DNA from: Azolla caroliniana
Lineage: Eukaryota; Polypodiophyta
Direction of reading: 5' to 3'
Length of the DNA: 64,000 nt
Assembly: GCA_043228905.1 (NCBI GenBank)
Contig: JBHGNT010000014.1
Span: forward strand, 16,864,001-16,928,000
The position numbers were made by a program, and so were the translations under genes. This document shows positions 1-9,675 of this stretch, one piece after another (position 1 is the first letter of the stretch; every line of letters starts with the position of its first letter). The notes under the pieces are model-generated. The model was given only the letters and a program-made list of their open reading frames with translations, had not been told where the DNA came from and searched no databases.

Positions 1-1
1 C

Positions 2-430
2 GGTCGAATTTCAGGTACCCAGTTTGCGGATTCAGGTACGGAACCGACTATCAGAAGCCAACTACTCGACCAACAACTCGAACTTGGGGAAAAACGCGTA
101 CACAGCATGGCTGTGTTGGAGCAGGAACAATGACGACGTAAAGCGTTTGTGGATCGACATCGGAACGCAAGGGAAAAGGAGTTCGCCGTGGGTTGAGTGG
201 TGCTGGTTTTCCAAACCCGCATGGGCCATATACCAGGGAAGTTACGATTCAGCTGGACCGGCCCATACTGGATAATTGGAGCGGAACAAGGCACGTTCCA
301 ACTAGGTATGCTGGCCGGGGAAGTAGTACGACAAAAGGTGAATGGGTTTCGGTTCAAACCTTACCTGGGCCCTACGCCACCTAACCCATTCATCGCCGAA
401 CAGGACAGAGCCGGAGAACCTGCAACGTAA
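2..430 (+). pseudogene. Ty3/Gypsy integrase C-terminal end (element P)
   Basis: One reading frame (frame of base 2) runs through the window edge to the TAA at 428-430 and resembles the end of a Ty3/Gypsy polyprotein. It has a helical stretch with RRKAFVDRHRNAREKEF (about 130-180), then the typical post-integrase barrel GKLRFSWTGPYWI, GTFQLGMLAGE and FKPYLGP (about 230-380). In active relatives this segment follows the DDE integrase core and helps bind DNA. TGA codons near 130 and 194 break the frame, so it is not functional as read. The catalytic core would lie to the left of the window. It is followed by a purine-rich tract (485-520) and then the ORF at 773. Confidence 0.75.
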
Positions 431-772
431 ATGGACGGCCCCACTTGTACCATAATGTAAAAATAGGTTGTAGATAACCGTTATGAAAAAAAGAAAAAAA
501 AGAAAAAAGAGAGAGAAGATAACGACTATTAAAAAGACTAAATGCATGCACAAACTCCTAGTTTAAGAACACGTGGCACCACGATGGCTCACCGCCCAAT
601 GAACCCTAAGCCACAAAAGGAAGGAAATAGATGATTTTCTGCACAAAACAGAAACCCATCTTCTAGCTATCAGCGCTCCCATCGCTCCTCCCCCTCACCT
701 TCTCCTCCATCCTACCACAGAGCTTCAGCCCACCGCAACCACCGATCTCCTTCCCACGAACCTCCTCTTACG
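431..772. other. Spacer downstream of element P pol, with A/G-rich tract
   Basis: No coding signal is seen. Bases 484-520 are almost purely A and G on the plus strand and could be a relict polypurine tract or simple low-complexity DNA. The part from about 660 to 772 is C-rich and runs up to the start codon of the next ORF. Confidence 0.5.
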
Positions 773-1285
773 ATGCCAATCTTCATATCTACTACCTTAC
801 GCCGATGGCTCGTGGAGAAACACTTGGATGGGTACATCCGGGTCGCAGAAGCACCCCCACACCTGGATGCCATGGACATCTCCAGGAAGCTTAACATCGA
901 CACGGTCACCAACTCCTCCATCCGGAAGAAGTTGGACCTGTCATCGCTAGGCGAAAGGCATTTCGAAATCCCTCATGTAGAGGCGCTGCAACGATATTTC
1001 GGGCCATATTCCTCCTCTGCCAAGGCCTATAGAACAAAGCAGATCCCGGATCCCTTCTTCCGTGAAGTTGTCAAGTTCCTGCTAGAAGTCGGTTGCGTAC
1101 ATGTCAACGCATATGGGATGCCCAAGCAGAAGGCGGGCATCATTATTGATACCTTTGAAGGCCATGCGGTCGATTGGGGGGTCATCACAGGACCGGCGTT
1201 AAGGGAAGGCATGCATGCGTATCAGGCAGGCAAAAAGCTCAGGCCGATCATACAACATTACCTTACGATACTATTCCCACCCTGA
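773..1285 (+). CDS. Intact 170-codon ORF between pol end and LTR, unknown
   Basis: An uninterrupted frame starts at ATG 773 and stops with TGA at 1283-1285, about 100 bp before the LTR at 1389. I do not recognise a family. The protein is mixed alpha/beta in character, with several basic and aromatic clusters (RRWLVEKHLDGYIRV near the start, a RYFGPYSSSAKAYR stretch mid-way). There is no signal peptide, membrane segment or zinc-knuckle pattern. Its place between integrase and the downstream LTR fits an additional 3' ORF of an LTR retrotransposon. It could instead be a captured host fragment. It is notable for being unbroken while both neighbours carry stops. Confidence 0.5.
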   Translation: MPIFISTTLRRWLVEKHLDGYIRVAEAPPHLDAMDISRKLNIDTVTNSSIRKKLDLSSLGERHFEIPHVEALQRYFGPYSSSAKAYRTKQIPDPFFREVVKFLLEVGCVHVNAYGMPKQKAGIIIDTFEGHAVDWGVITGPALREGMHAYQAGKKLRPIIQHYLTILFPP

Positions 1286-1388
1286 GGCCTGCCGGCACCG
1301 TAGCCCAGCCGACCCACGCCCCTGCCCCGATCCGTGAAGCGCAGGTTAGCGGCCCTAGAGTGGGAAGAGGAACCCCAACCCGCCCAGC

Positions 1389-1826
1389 TGTTGTCCGCAG
1401 GAATAGTAACCGACGGCCAAAAGCGTAGGAATAAGAAACTATATAAAGCGTAACGTATGTAACGGTTCACGCTTCCCCGCGTGAATGGCTAATTAGACCC
1501 TGCATATATAAAGGGCAGAAAACCTCTTAAGGAGGTGCATGTAAATTTTGAGAATTGTAAAAGAACGCCTGATAATAGAATACTATCTTCTCTGAGTTTC
1601 TGTGTATAGCTATGACTAATTCAGTGTCTGTCTCGGATACATAAGCGTAGTAGTACGTAAGCGCAACCTGTGATAAGGAGTCGGTTGTAGCCGTCTCCCC
1701 TTACACACGGAGGAACCACAACGGTTCTCTTCTTACGCAGTACGCTTAAGCTCTGTTCGTTGTTCGCACTCACCTTGGGGTCTAGGTCGACGGACTGACC
1801 CCGGACCGTGTTCCTAAGAGGCAACA
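1389..1826 (+). repeat. LTR of element P, left copy (438 bp)
   Basis: This stretch begins TGTTGTC and ends GGCAACA, and matches 4013-4450 along its whole length with scattered differences, both copies being 438 bp. A TATA box (TATATAAAG, 1505-1513) on the plus strand gives the transcription direction. A stem-loop with TTCACGC/GCGTGAA arms lies at 1465-1485. No target duplication is visible around the LTR pair, and the sequence after it does not show a clear tRNA primer site. The visible divergence between the copies suggests an old insertion. Confidence 0.85.
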
Positions 1827-1902
1827 CCAACCAGACACGAGGACAACACCTACCGACTAGCCGGACACACGGACAACGCAGGAGGAACAACCGGCACGTT
1901 CC

Positions 1903-3965
1903 ATGGAAGCAGCCCCAGAGCTAGACACTGAAACACGGCAGGATAGCCCCAGACCGAAACGGCGTAGATTGGACAGGAAAGATGGGTGGGGGTTGGTCAA
2001 AGACGTCCCCACGACGACAGAGACACCGACCGAAGGCGATGGCTCCGTAGCTACGGAACCCAATACCACCTTCGAAATCATCTGGGAGCCACGGCCAATC
2101 ATTACGACCTAGTTCCAATGAGGGAAAGCCGTATTGACGGCGGAAAGCGAGGTTTTGGCATATCCGGATATCCCGGATACGGCCCATGAGTTCAACGCCC
2201 TCTTACAGTTCGGAACTTCTTTTGAGCTCATGGAATTCCTGGCAACAAAATAGGTAAAAGCCTCCCAACCAATGGCCGAGGAGCAAGCGAAGCGCCAGAT
2301 GATCGAGCGCGCCCTAACACAAACGACGGAGAGCGACGATGAGGACCGGTTAGCCAGGGTTGGCAGACAGAGGAACGTCGGGGTATGCCAAGTGTGGATG
2401 GAGATACCCCCATTAAACACGACCCTAGTTGAAGTCCATAGGGAACTGGCAAAGGTCAGCACGGGCGCCAAGGAGATGGCCATTAAAAATAAGAATGTCT
2501 GGAAGAAGGTGAAACTGACCGAACTGCAAAAAGCCAACGAACGCATCACGGAGTTGGAAGCTAACGCGAATACGGCGCAACACGCAACTCCGCTACCAAA
2601 CCACGCCATCGAGGCTTTAAAGGAAGAAATTGAGGCTCAAACCGCCATCGCCTCAAAAGCGAAAAGGGCCGTGCAACTAACGGAATCAGAAATTGACCAC
2701 CTTCGAGCTGAACTACGCCAATCCTCAAACAGAGAAAAGGAGATACGAGGTAACGGCCGGAAGGCAGTAAAACCCTTGAAGAGAAACTCGCTACGGAGGT
2801 AGCTCAGCACATCCAGACAAAAGACAAAAACACCCAATTACGGGAGGACGCAAAGAAATCGGAGGTGGCAATCGCGGAACTCCGGGCCTTATTAGAGAAA
2901 AAGAAGGTATGGTTCGACGAGCAGCTGGTGGTCGAACAAGAAAGAAGACATCAGCTAGAAATCCGCCTAAACAATGAAATGGGGAAATTAGAAGAACAAC
3001 ATGCAAAGGAATCCCAGCTGTGGGCGGGCCTGAAGGCCACGTACGAAGAAGCGGCGGCGGTTAAACAACAAGAAATTGCAAACCTCTAGAAGTCGATGGA
3101 GGACGCGTGCAACCGTTGCTAGGCCATCACAGATAACGTGCGTATCCTTCTCCAAACAAATCGGGAGAGGTTCACAATGCAATTGAAAACGACGATGGAC
3201 AAAGGATGGATGGCATGGGCAACCCAAGCAGCGGAATTGCACGCGTATCGTGCGGACTGGGAGAACTGGCGAAAAGACGGCTGGGGTTTCTATAAACTAA
3301 ATGAGGAGAGCATTGCGGCCGTACGAGAGGACGTAGCACAAGACTATCGTGCTCTAGCAGACCAACACTCCGAAGAACTTGCACAACTCTTAGATGATTT
3401 TGGTGAAAGCCAGGAGGAGCTATTTCACCAGATCACACAAGCCGGCAACACGCGAACAAACGAGGAATCCAACGCGACGCCAATTCCGGGCACGGCCGAA
3501 GAAGAGGAACCTCAGGCCAGATCACCAGAAATTACAACGACGGGGAATAGCGCGGACCGACGAGCGGAGTTCCCCACAGTACCAGAAAACGAAACCACTG
3601 CCCAAGAGGAGGTTCATCTGCACGAACCCACGCTATCATCGGACCACACGGACAACGGTGCGGGTCAGGCGGAATCGCATCCCCACTCCAAGGAACGTAC
3701 AAAGACGGCCGACACCACGGAGGAAGTAACGATTGAGACAGAGCCGCGGCTGACTGCAAGCACGACGACGGCGGAGCCCAACCCACTAGCTCAAGAAGAG
3801 CCCACCGTACCCAAACCGACCACACACGACGATTGTGATACCGGGAGAAACCAGTCTGACCAAATAGGGGAGCCACACCATGATGCACCTACGGGCCCTA
3901 CGTCGCCTCCGGATGTGGACACCGTAGCAGAGCCAAACATCCGGGCCATTTTGGAAGAGGATTAA
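1903..3965 (+). pseudogene. Coiled-coil, Gag-like ORF between P LTRs (degenerate)
   Basis: The internal region between the two LTRs carries a long, broken reading frame. It starts at ATG 1903, has stops at 2110, 2119 and 2251, reads on as 2272-2802, and continues in another frame at 2865-3089 and 3138-3965. The protein is rich in Glu, Lys, Gln and Ala with heptad-like spacing (for example KANERITELEAN and KEEIEAQTAIASKAKRAV), so a long coiled coil is expected. It ends in an acidic, Thr/Pro-rich tail. No zinc knuckle, protease, RT or integrase motif is present. Position just inside the left LTR suggests a Gag substitute, but I do not recognise the family, so function is not assigned. Confidence 0.6.
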
Positions 3966-4012
3966 CGGGATGGGTCCGACGTGCCAGGGCACTGTCCCAC
4001 AGGTGTGCTAGG

Positions 4013-4450
4013 TGTTGTCTGTCGGGATAGTAATCGACGAACAAGAGCGTAGGAATAAGAAATAATATAAGATCATAACGCATGTAATGGTTCACGCGGG
4101 AAGCGTGAACGACTAGATAGACCCTGCGTATATAAAGGGAAGAAAACCTCAGATAGAGGGAGCGTGTAATTTTGGGAATGTAAAGAGACGTATCATAATA
4201 GAATTCTATCTTCTCTGAAAGTCTGTGCATAGCTATGGCTAATCTGCTGTGTGTCTGGAATACCTGAGCGTGTAAGAACGTAAGTGTAACCATTGCTAAG
4301 GAGTCGGTTGTAGCCGTCTCCCTCATACGTTGATAGGTTAGAGGGAACATTCCCCTACGCATTACGCATAGACACCTATTCGTTGTTCCACAACCACTTG
4401 GAGGTCTAGGTCGAAGGACTGACCGCGGACCGTGTTCCTAATCGGTAACA
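4013..4450 (+). repeat. LTR of element P, right copy (438 bp)
   Basis: This is the partner of 1389-1826, starting TGTTGTC and ending GGTAACA, with a TATA box at 4129-4137. The stem-loop at about 4091-4111 has the same arms as the left LTR but its loop reads GGGAA where the left copy reads TTCCCC, the reverse complement bar one base. The base after the LTR (4451) is inside a minus-strand integrase fragment, so this is the true outer edge of element P. Confidence 0.85.
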
Positions 4451-4626
4451 CATGGTAAGTGACAATTCGACGCGTATCCTCGAAAATAAATCATTAACTT
4501 CATTTGCATCTAATTCTCTTCCATCGGCTACTATTTTGCCGACACATCTGTATTGACAAATAACATCTTCAAGGAGAAAATTGCATACTGCCGAAGTTGT
4601 TTTATTCCTTAGTGCTAGATCTTCTA
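4451..4626 (-). pseudogene. Integrase fragment of the D-H-G Ty3 lineage
   Basis: Read on the minus strand, 4626 down to 4451 gives an open frame with CNFLLEDVICQYRCVGKIVA, ELDANEVNDLFSRI and VELSLTM. It matches, segment by segment, the integrase cores of elements J (46380-46560) and K (about 48040-48230) in this window. The Asp of the second catalytic position (VAD-G-RELD here) is kept, although the next residue differs. The fragment is cut exactly where the LTR of element P ends, so P probably inserted here. The rest of the integrase would be to the left of the window. On the other side it runs into the minisatellite. Confidence 0.75.
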
Positions 4627-4990
4627 CATAGCTAAAGAGGTGGAAGAGTGGTGGCTCATTAGCTAAGGTTGTGGAAGAGTGGTAGCTAAATAGTTAAGGC
4701 TGTGGAAGAGTAGTAGCTAAATAGCTAAAGAGGTAGAAGAGTGGTAGCCAAATAGCTAAGGCCGCGTATGAGTAGTAGCTAAATAGCTAATGCCATGGAA
4801 GAGTAGTAGCTAAATAACTAAGGCCGCGGTAGAGTAGTAGCTAAATAGCTAAAGAGGCGGAAGAGTGGTAGCTAAATAGCTAAGGCCGTGGAAGAGAGGT
4901 AGGTAGTTAGCTAAATACCTACCTCTCTTCCATGGCCTTAGCTATTTAGCTACCTCTCTTCCACGGCCTTAGCTATTTACCTACCTCAAG
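4627..4990. repeat. About 31-bp minisatellite with inverted end
   Basis: Roughly ten units of a GTGGAAGAGTGGTAGCTAAA-type motif (about 31 bp) run on the plus strand to about 4905. The array then reverses: 4916-4990 holds units in the opposite orientation. No coding frame is meaningful here. The unit varies by substitutions such as GTGG/GCGG/ATGG and AGGCC/AGAGG. Confidence 0.85.
4867..4954. repeat. Near-perfect hairpin at centre of the minisatellite
   Basis: Arms of about 39 bp (4867-4905 and 4916-4954) are complementary apart from one mismatch, separated by a 10-bp loop. The structure arises where the minisatellite switches orientation. Confidence 0.85.
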
Positions 4991-5171
4991 CTCGTCTTCG
5001 TCTAACAGATGACGGTAGAGTTACTACTCTCACTCACTCACTCTCTCTCTCTGTCTATCTGTCTCTCTCTTACTAGTTACAGAGGCAACTACTCACTTTA
5101 ACTTGTTACCACTATAATGATTATGCACACTATCATAACTACTTGCCCTAAGTATATTTATACTTATATAC
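4991..5171 (-). repeat. Copia LTR remnant (element G)
   Basis: A CT-rich stretch followed by an AT-rich one with ACTTGCCCTAAGTATATTTA resembles 39830-39930, part of the Copia LTR of element I, and lies directly downstream (in element orientation) of the Copia RNase H at 5172. The LTR edges are not clear. It carries (CT)n at 5025-5075. Confidence 0.5.
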
Positions 5172-7490
5172 AATATGGGCTATATGACTTCCTTGCCAGC
5201 TTCCGCTACGACCATGTACTCGGCTTCTATGGTCAACAACGCCACGACCTTTTGTAGCCTCGACTGCCACAAGACGACTCGCCCCGCATAAGTCATTACG
5301 TATCCGGACATGGATCGGTTGGTATCTGCATCAGCCGACATGTCTGAATCAATATAGACTTCCAATGTTTGGTTACTCGAGCCGAATCGGAGGCACACGC
5401 TCAAAGTGCCTCTTAGGTACCAAAGTATCCACTTCACCATTGCCCAATGCTCTCTTCCAAGATTGCCCATATATCGGATGATGACTCCAACAACGTATGC
5501 AATGCCTGGCCTTAAACCATAACATACATCATGCTTCCAACTGCTCAGGCAATGGGACCTTGCTCATCTTAGCCTTCTCCGTTTTCATTTTCGGACATTG
5601 GCCTTTGCTTAGCTTGTAGTTTGTCGACAGTGTCGAACCGACCGGTTTCGAATTCTGCATGGTGAATCTCTGGAGCACCTTTGTCAGATATTTCTCTTGT
5701 GACAACCATAATAGCTTCTTTGTCCGATCCCAAACAATGTGCATACCTAGAATTTGCTTTGTCGAACCCATGTCCCTCATAGAGAATGACCTACTCAGGG
5801 CCTTCGTCAAACTTCCGATTTTCTTCAGGTCCTGTCCAACACTCAACATGTCGTCAACATACAATAGAAGGATGAGAAAATCTCCTCAATCATATTTCTT
5901 AACAAAGACACAATGATCGGCTTGTGTCATGTTGAATCCTTGATCCACCATGAAGGATTTGAATTTTTGGTACCATTGCCGAGGATCTTGCTTCAACCCA
6001 CATAGGTTCTTCCTAAATCGGCATACAAGGTTCTGTTTACCTTTCTCCTTGAATCCTTCCAGTTGTTGCATGTATATCTCCTCTTTGAGATTGCCATGTA
6101 GGAACGTCGTCTTGACATCTTAGAGGATATCTTCTACCTCCATTAGGCATAGTTGGTTCCCCTTCGACTTCTTCGGCCCAGTCGGATTTGGCTCCTTATT
6201 CGGCCAGTTCCTCTTGCTCCTCAGTCAGTTCTCGATATTGCCAAGTATTTAATTGACCGGATGGTTCAGATTTGACTTCGATCAAATCGATTTCTGTCCG
6301 ATTGGGCCGAACATCAACTTAGCTCGAATCGGTCGTTGGAGGCATATTTTCCTTCTCCCAATCGGCTATTGTCTTTTCTTCCATTAAGACAATATCTCGG
6401 CACCTAATCACCTTCTTGTCGATTAGGTCCCATAGCCAATAGCCGATAGCTAATCGCCGAATTCATCTTCATCGTAGTTGAGAAATAGGCACGGTCAGCT
6501 CTTGGGATCAAGTTTTTCCCCTCTGGTCCTTAGCTACATGCACATAGGCCAGGTAGCCGAACACTCTTAAATGCCGATATGACACCGCTTTGCCGGACCA
6601 TACCCTTTTGGTATGTCACCTTCTAGTGGGACCGAGGGAGACCTGTTTATCACATAAACGATTGTCATCAGCGCCTCAGCCTAGTAGATCTTTGGCAATT
6701 TCACATGTGCAAGCATACATTAGACTCTCTCCATGATAGTCTGGTTCATTAGCTCGCCCATCCCATTCAAAATTCAGTTCCGACGTCTTTGGTATTGTAT
6801 ACTCTAGTCGAATACCTAAACGCCCTTTATACTCTCTACCATTGTCTATCTAGATTGCCTTCAATTTTCAACTGGTTTCTCTCTCAGCTCTTGCTTGGAA
6901 CTCCATGAAAACACATAATACTTGATCCTTCATCTTCAGCGCGTAAGCCCACAACTTACGATTGTACTCATCAAGGAAGGTAACAAAGTATTGTCCACCG
7001 GAATGAGATTTTACATCTACATAACATACATTGGTGTGTATGAGTTCCAAGACTGTTTTCCTCTGAATCAAAGGCCTCAGTTGGAAAGCTTCTCTATTTT
7101 GTTTGCCGGCCAGGCAATTGGCACATTTTCTAGATGAACTTTATTCATCTCCAACAGGAGACCTTTCTCGGCTAGCATTTGCATTCCCTTCTGGCTCATG
7201 TGGCACAACCTCTTATGCCACAACTCACCGGATGTGTCGGTCGCCGCGTTTACCTCGTTTCGGCATAATCAAGCATGCATCAAATACAATGTGTTTGGTT
7301 TTTTGGGCTCGAGCCACAATCAAGCTTCCCTTGTAAAACTTCATGACGTCGTTCCAGATGTTACCCATGTAGCCTTTATCATCCAGCCAACCGACTGATA
7401 TCAGATTTAATTTGACTTTCGGAACATGTCAAACATCCCTCAACACAATTCTGCACCTAGTTGAGGTTACCAAACACACATACCTATGCC
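5172..7490 (-). pseudogene. Ty1/Copia pol, decayed (element G)
   Basis: On the minus strand the order is pre-integrase/integrase, RT, RNase H, as in Ty1/Copia. About 7440-7100 gives the GAG-pre-integrase part. 7071-6868 gives an integrase piece (VLELIHTNVCYVDVKS, YFVTFLDEYNRKLWAY). 6071-5886 is RT (NLCGLKQDPRQWYQKF, TQADHCVF). 5864-5529 is RT with an intact YVDD (MYVDDMLSVG) and thumb. 5470-5180 is RNase H (IDSDMSADAD, EAEYMVVAEAGKEVI). Several frameshifts and stops separate these blocks, and the N-terminal half of RT is missing. It is close to Copia element E in this window. It is cut at 7490 by the LTR of chromovirus A. Confidence 0.85.
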
Positions 7491-7951
7491 TGTCAGGGCC
7501 GTAGCCAAAGACAAGTTTAAAATGAAGAAAAGAATGAGAAGTAGAAAATAAGAAAGGAATGAGAGAGAAATAAGATGGTGAAAATGTATTAGTAATGAGA
7601 ACAAGGTTTACAAGAGTATGCCGAAGACTGACATTGAACTGGAGTGGTTCATTAATACTTTGATACATGTTTATATAGCATGTTTTGGATACATGCATGC
7701 TCGCCACCTCATAGGCACACATGATCGCCATTTGGCATTCATGCAACCATGACACTTGGTAAGCATGCATTAGCCTATGTGGTGACGACGTTTCATAATA
7801 TTATATATGTTTCTTCCTAATCTAATATAAGAATTTATAACTAGATATAATGTATCCTAGTGATTAAAGTTATACATCTCCTCATATTTGAGCAGGTCAT
7901 GGGTTCGAATCTTTATAATGAATCTTGGAGTTTCGGTATATGTTCATGACA
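7491..7951 (-). repeat. 3' LTR of chromovirus A (461 bp)
   Basis: The block starts TGTCAGGGCC and ends TTCATGACA on the plus strand, and is homologous to 34164-34686. It lies directly downstream of the chromodomain-coding segment in minus orientation, as expected for a 3' LTR. A minus-strand TATA region is seen near 7668-7680 (TATATAG context). Near its right edge it holds a tRNA-like cassette. Confidence 0.85.
7851..7917 (+). promoter_or_regulatory. tRNA-like A/B-box cassette in chromovirus A 3' LTR
   Basis: TATCCTAGTGATT resembles a Pol III A box, and GGTTCGAATCT at 7902-7912 is one base off the B-box consensus GGTTCGANTCC. Spacing between the boxes is about that of a tRNA gene. It lies 39 bp from the LTR edge and is antisense to the retroelement. 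No full cloverleaf is evident. Confidence 0.55.
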
Positions 7952-8200
7952 TTATGCCCTTCCTTTGATGACCAGTTCCATGAATCGCAATGCACGAACT
8001 AGGAGTTCGCTTATTCAGATATCGTTGATGAAATTCAACTACAAGTTCTTCGGTATTATTGAGATTTTCAGCTGCCTCCCACGTTCGATCCGTAGGTGTA
8101 TAACCCAACCAATCAACGAAATAATACAATTTGTTCTTCACAACTTTGTAGTTCAAAATAGATTTCATTTCATATTTCGGGCCTTCATCAAGTTCAATAG
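7952..8200 (-). pseudogene. Chromodomain end of chromovirus A pol
   Basis: The minus strand encodes KNKLYYFVDWLGYTPTDRTW followed by an EELVVEFHQRY helix, the signature of the chromodomain at the C terminus of chromoviral integrases. That domain reads histone marks and steers integration. The Trp residues of the usual aromatic cage region are present. The coding segment is cut at 8200 by element M and resumes at 15162 with the preceding part of the integrase, so it is the C-terminal exon-like piece of one interrupted gene. Beyond the domain it ends in a short tail before the 3' LTR. Confidence 0.85.
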
Positions 8201-8205
8201 GAGGT
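8201..8205. repeat. Target site duplication of element M, left (GAGGT)
   Basis: GAGGT directly precedes the LTR at 8206 and recurs at 15157-15161 directly after the right LTR. Confidence 0.95.
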
Positions 8206-9071
8206 TGTTAAGCCCTTGGATAACACCACGACCAGTTGTGAAGAAGAGCGCATCAACAAGGACACAATATGGTTAAAGGACCTACGAAGAGGGAATGACA
8301 AGAGGAAAGAGGGCTAAAGGACATCGGAGTGTGAAAGGCCCATACCCTAAATGTGAAAGCTATATAAACCATAGTATGAACCATACGTACCATACGTGCA
8401 TTCGCATTCGCGAATGGTTCAATCATTCGCGAAAGGAAAACACCCTCAAAGAATGATAAATACCATACTTTTCGATTAACTATTTATTATGAGGTAGATA
8501 AGCCTAAATATGAAAAAAAAACATTAAAATAATGGGAAAAAAACAAAAAAAAAAAACACAAGAATGTTTGGATACCATTCGCATTCGTTTTCCAACGTAG
8601 GAAAACGAATGTTATACTAGACGAACACGAATTTTACGTACTATGATATAAACCACATAGTAGTGGCTTTGTGGGGGTTCTCCCATTTGTAAAGATCTCC
8701 TATTGATTAAAGCTAGAGGTTCCTCTCCTCCTTCTTGTAATCTTTGAGCTTAAGAGAGATTAGTGAAGTGTTTAGTTAGAGAACACTAATCTCTCTCCTT
8801 GTTGGTGCTAGACCTCTTAGCAAAGAGGGTTAATAATAGACATACTCTTCCTTCTTATTGTCTATATCTATTAATCTATTGTCTATGAGAGAGAGCTTGA
8901 AAGAGTGAGAGAGATATCGTGCTCAATCATTTGCTAATCATTGAGTGAGTGTTAGGCTCGGAGGTATCCGACAACCATCTCCGCCCGATTTGCCATCAAG
9001 AGGGTATACGCCGGTCCGAATCCCGCCACGATATCGAGGAGCTTACTCCATCGATACATAGATCATTAACA
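8206..9071 (+). repeat. 5' LTR of element M (582 bp plus a 284-bp insertion)
   Basis: The LTR runs from TGTTAAGCCC to ATCATTAACA. Subtracting the 275-bp insert and its 9-bp duplication leaves 582 bp, exactly the length of the 3' LTR. GCTATATAAACC (8359-8370) is the probable TATA box and is split from its original downstream context by the insert, with a restored TATAAACCA copy on the far side. Confidence 0.95.
8372..8646. mobile_element. 275-bp MITE-like insertion in the 5' LTR of M
   Basis: The 3' LTR of M lacks this block, which defines its ends. It is flanked by direct repeats TATAAACCA at 8363-8371 and 8647-8655 (10 bp if the preceding A is counted). It is AT-rich with a poly-A-like centre, has no ORF, and repeats CATTCGCATTCG near both ends. 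Terminal inverted repeats are weak at best (TAGTATG against TCATAGTA). A 9-10-bp duplication fits a Mutator-like (9 bp) or, less well, an hAT-like (8 bp) transposase. Confidence 0.8.
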
Positions 9072-9077
9072 TCTATT

Positions 9078-9095
9078 TGGCGCCGCTGCCGGGGA
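9078..9095 (+). promoter_or_regulatory. Primer-binding site of element M
   Basis: TGGCGCCGCTGCCGGGGA lies six bases after the LTR. It is one base different from the TGGCGCCGTTGCCGGGGA site typical of Athila-type Ty3 elements, complementary to a plant tRNA-Asp 3' end. Confidence 0.85.
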
Positions 9096-9182
9096 TACGA
9101 CCGACGCTTTAAGCCTATTTCGAGTAGTCGAAAACTCAGAGGCAACCCACTTAACGAAGGAAGAAATCAAAAGAGAACCACT

Positions 9183-9449
9183 ATTTTCTGTTTTTCTCAC
9201 TATTTCATAGTTTAATTAAAGTCGATTTTCTGTTTTTCTCACTAATTCATAGTTTAATTAAGTTGATTTTCTGTTTTTTCTCACTAATTCATAGTTTAAT
9301 TAAGTTGATTTTCTGTTTTTTTTCTCACTAATTCATAGTTTAATTAAGTTGATTTTCTGTTTTTCTCACTATTTCATAGTTTAATTAAGTTGATTTTCTA
9401 TTTTTTCTCACTAATTCATAGTTTAATTAAGTCGATTTTCTGTTTTTTA
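9183..9449. repeat. About 42-bp tandem repeat in M leader
   Basis: Six full and one partial unit carry the motif TTTTCTCACTAATTCATAGT followed by TTAATTAA. Units vary from 40 to 45 bp, mostly through the length of a T run. The array lies between the primer-binding site and gag and has no coding signal. Confidence 0.9.
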
Positions 9450-9675
9450 AAAGAAGTTTTGAGCTACCCCCTCTTAATCGCCCAGACATCAACAAGCTAT
9501 TCGTTCGGTTAACACTAAACATTGTGGAAATTGAGCCGTTACAGGGCAAGCATAACCACCACGATTCTCATGGATTACGATCATCCCACGGGACACGAAA
9601 CGACTGTTGGTGCCAAAAAAAATCAAATTTCCCACGCAAAGTTCGTCAAAAGAACAAAGTTCGATAAGAGAAGCA

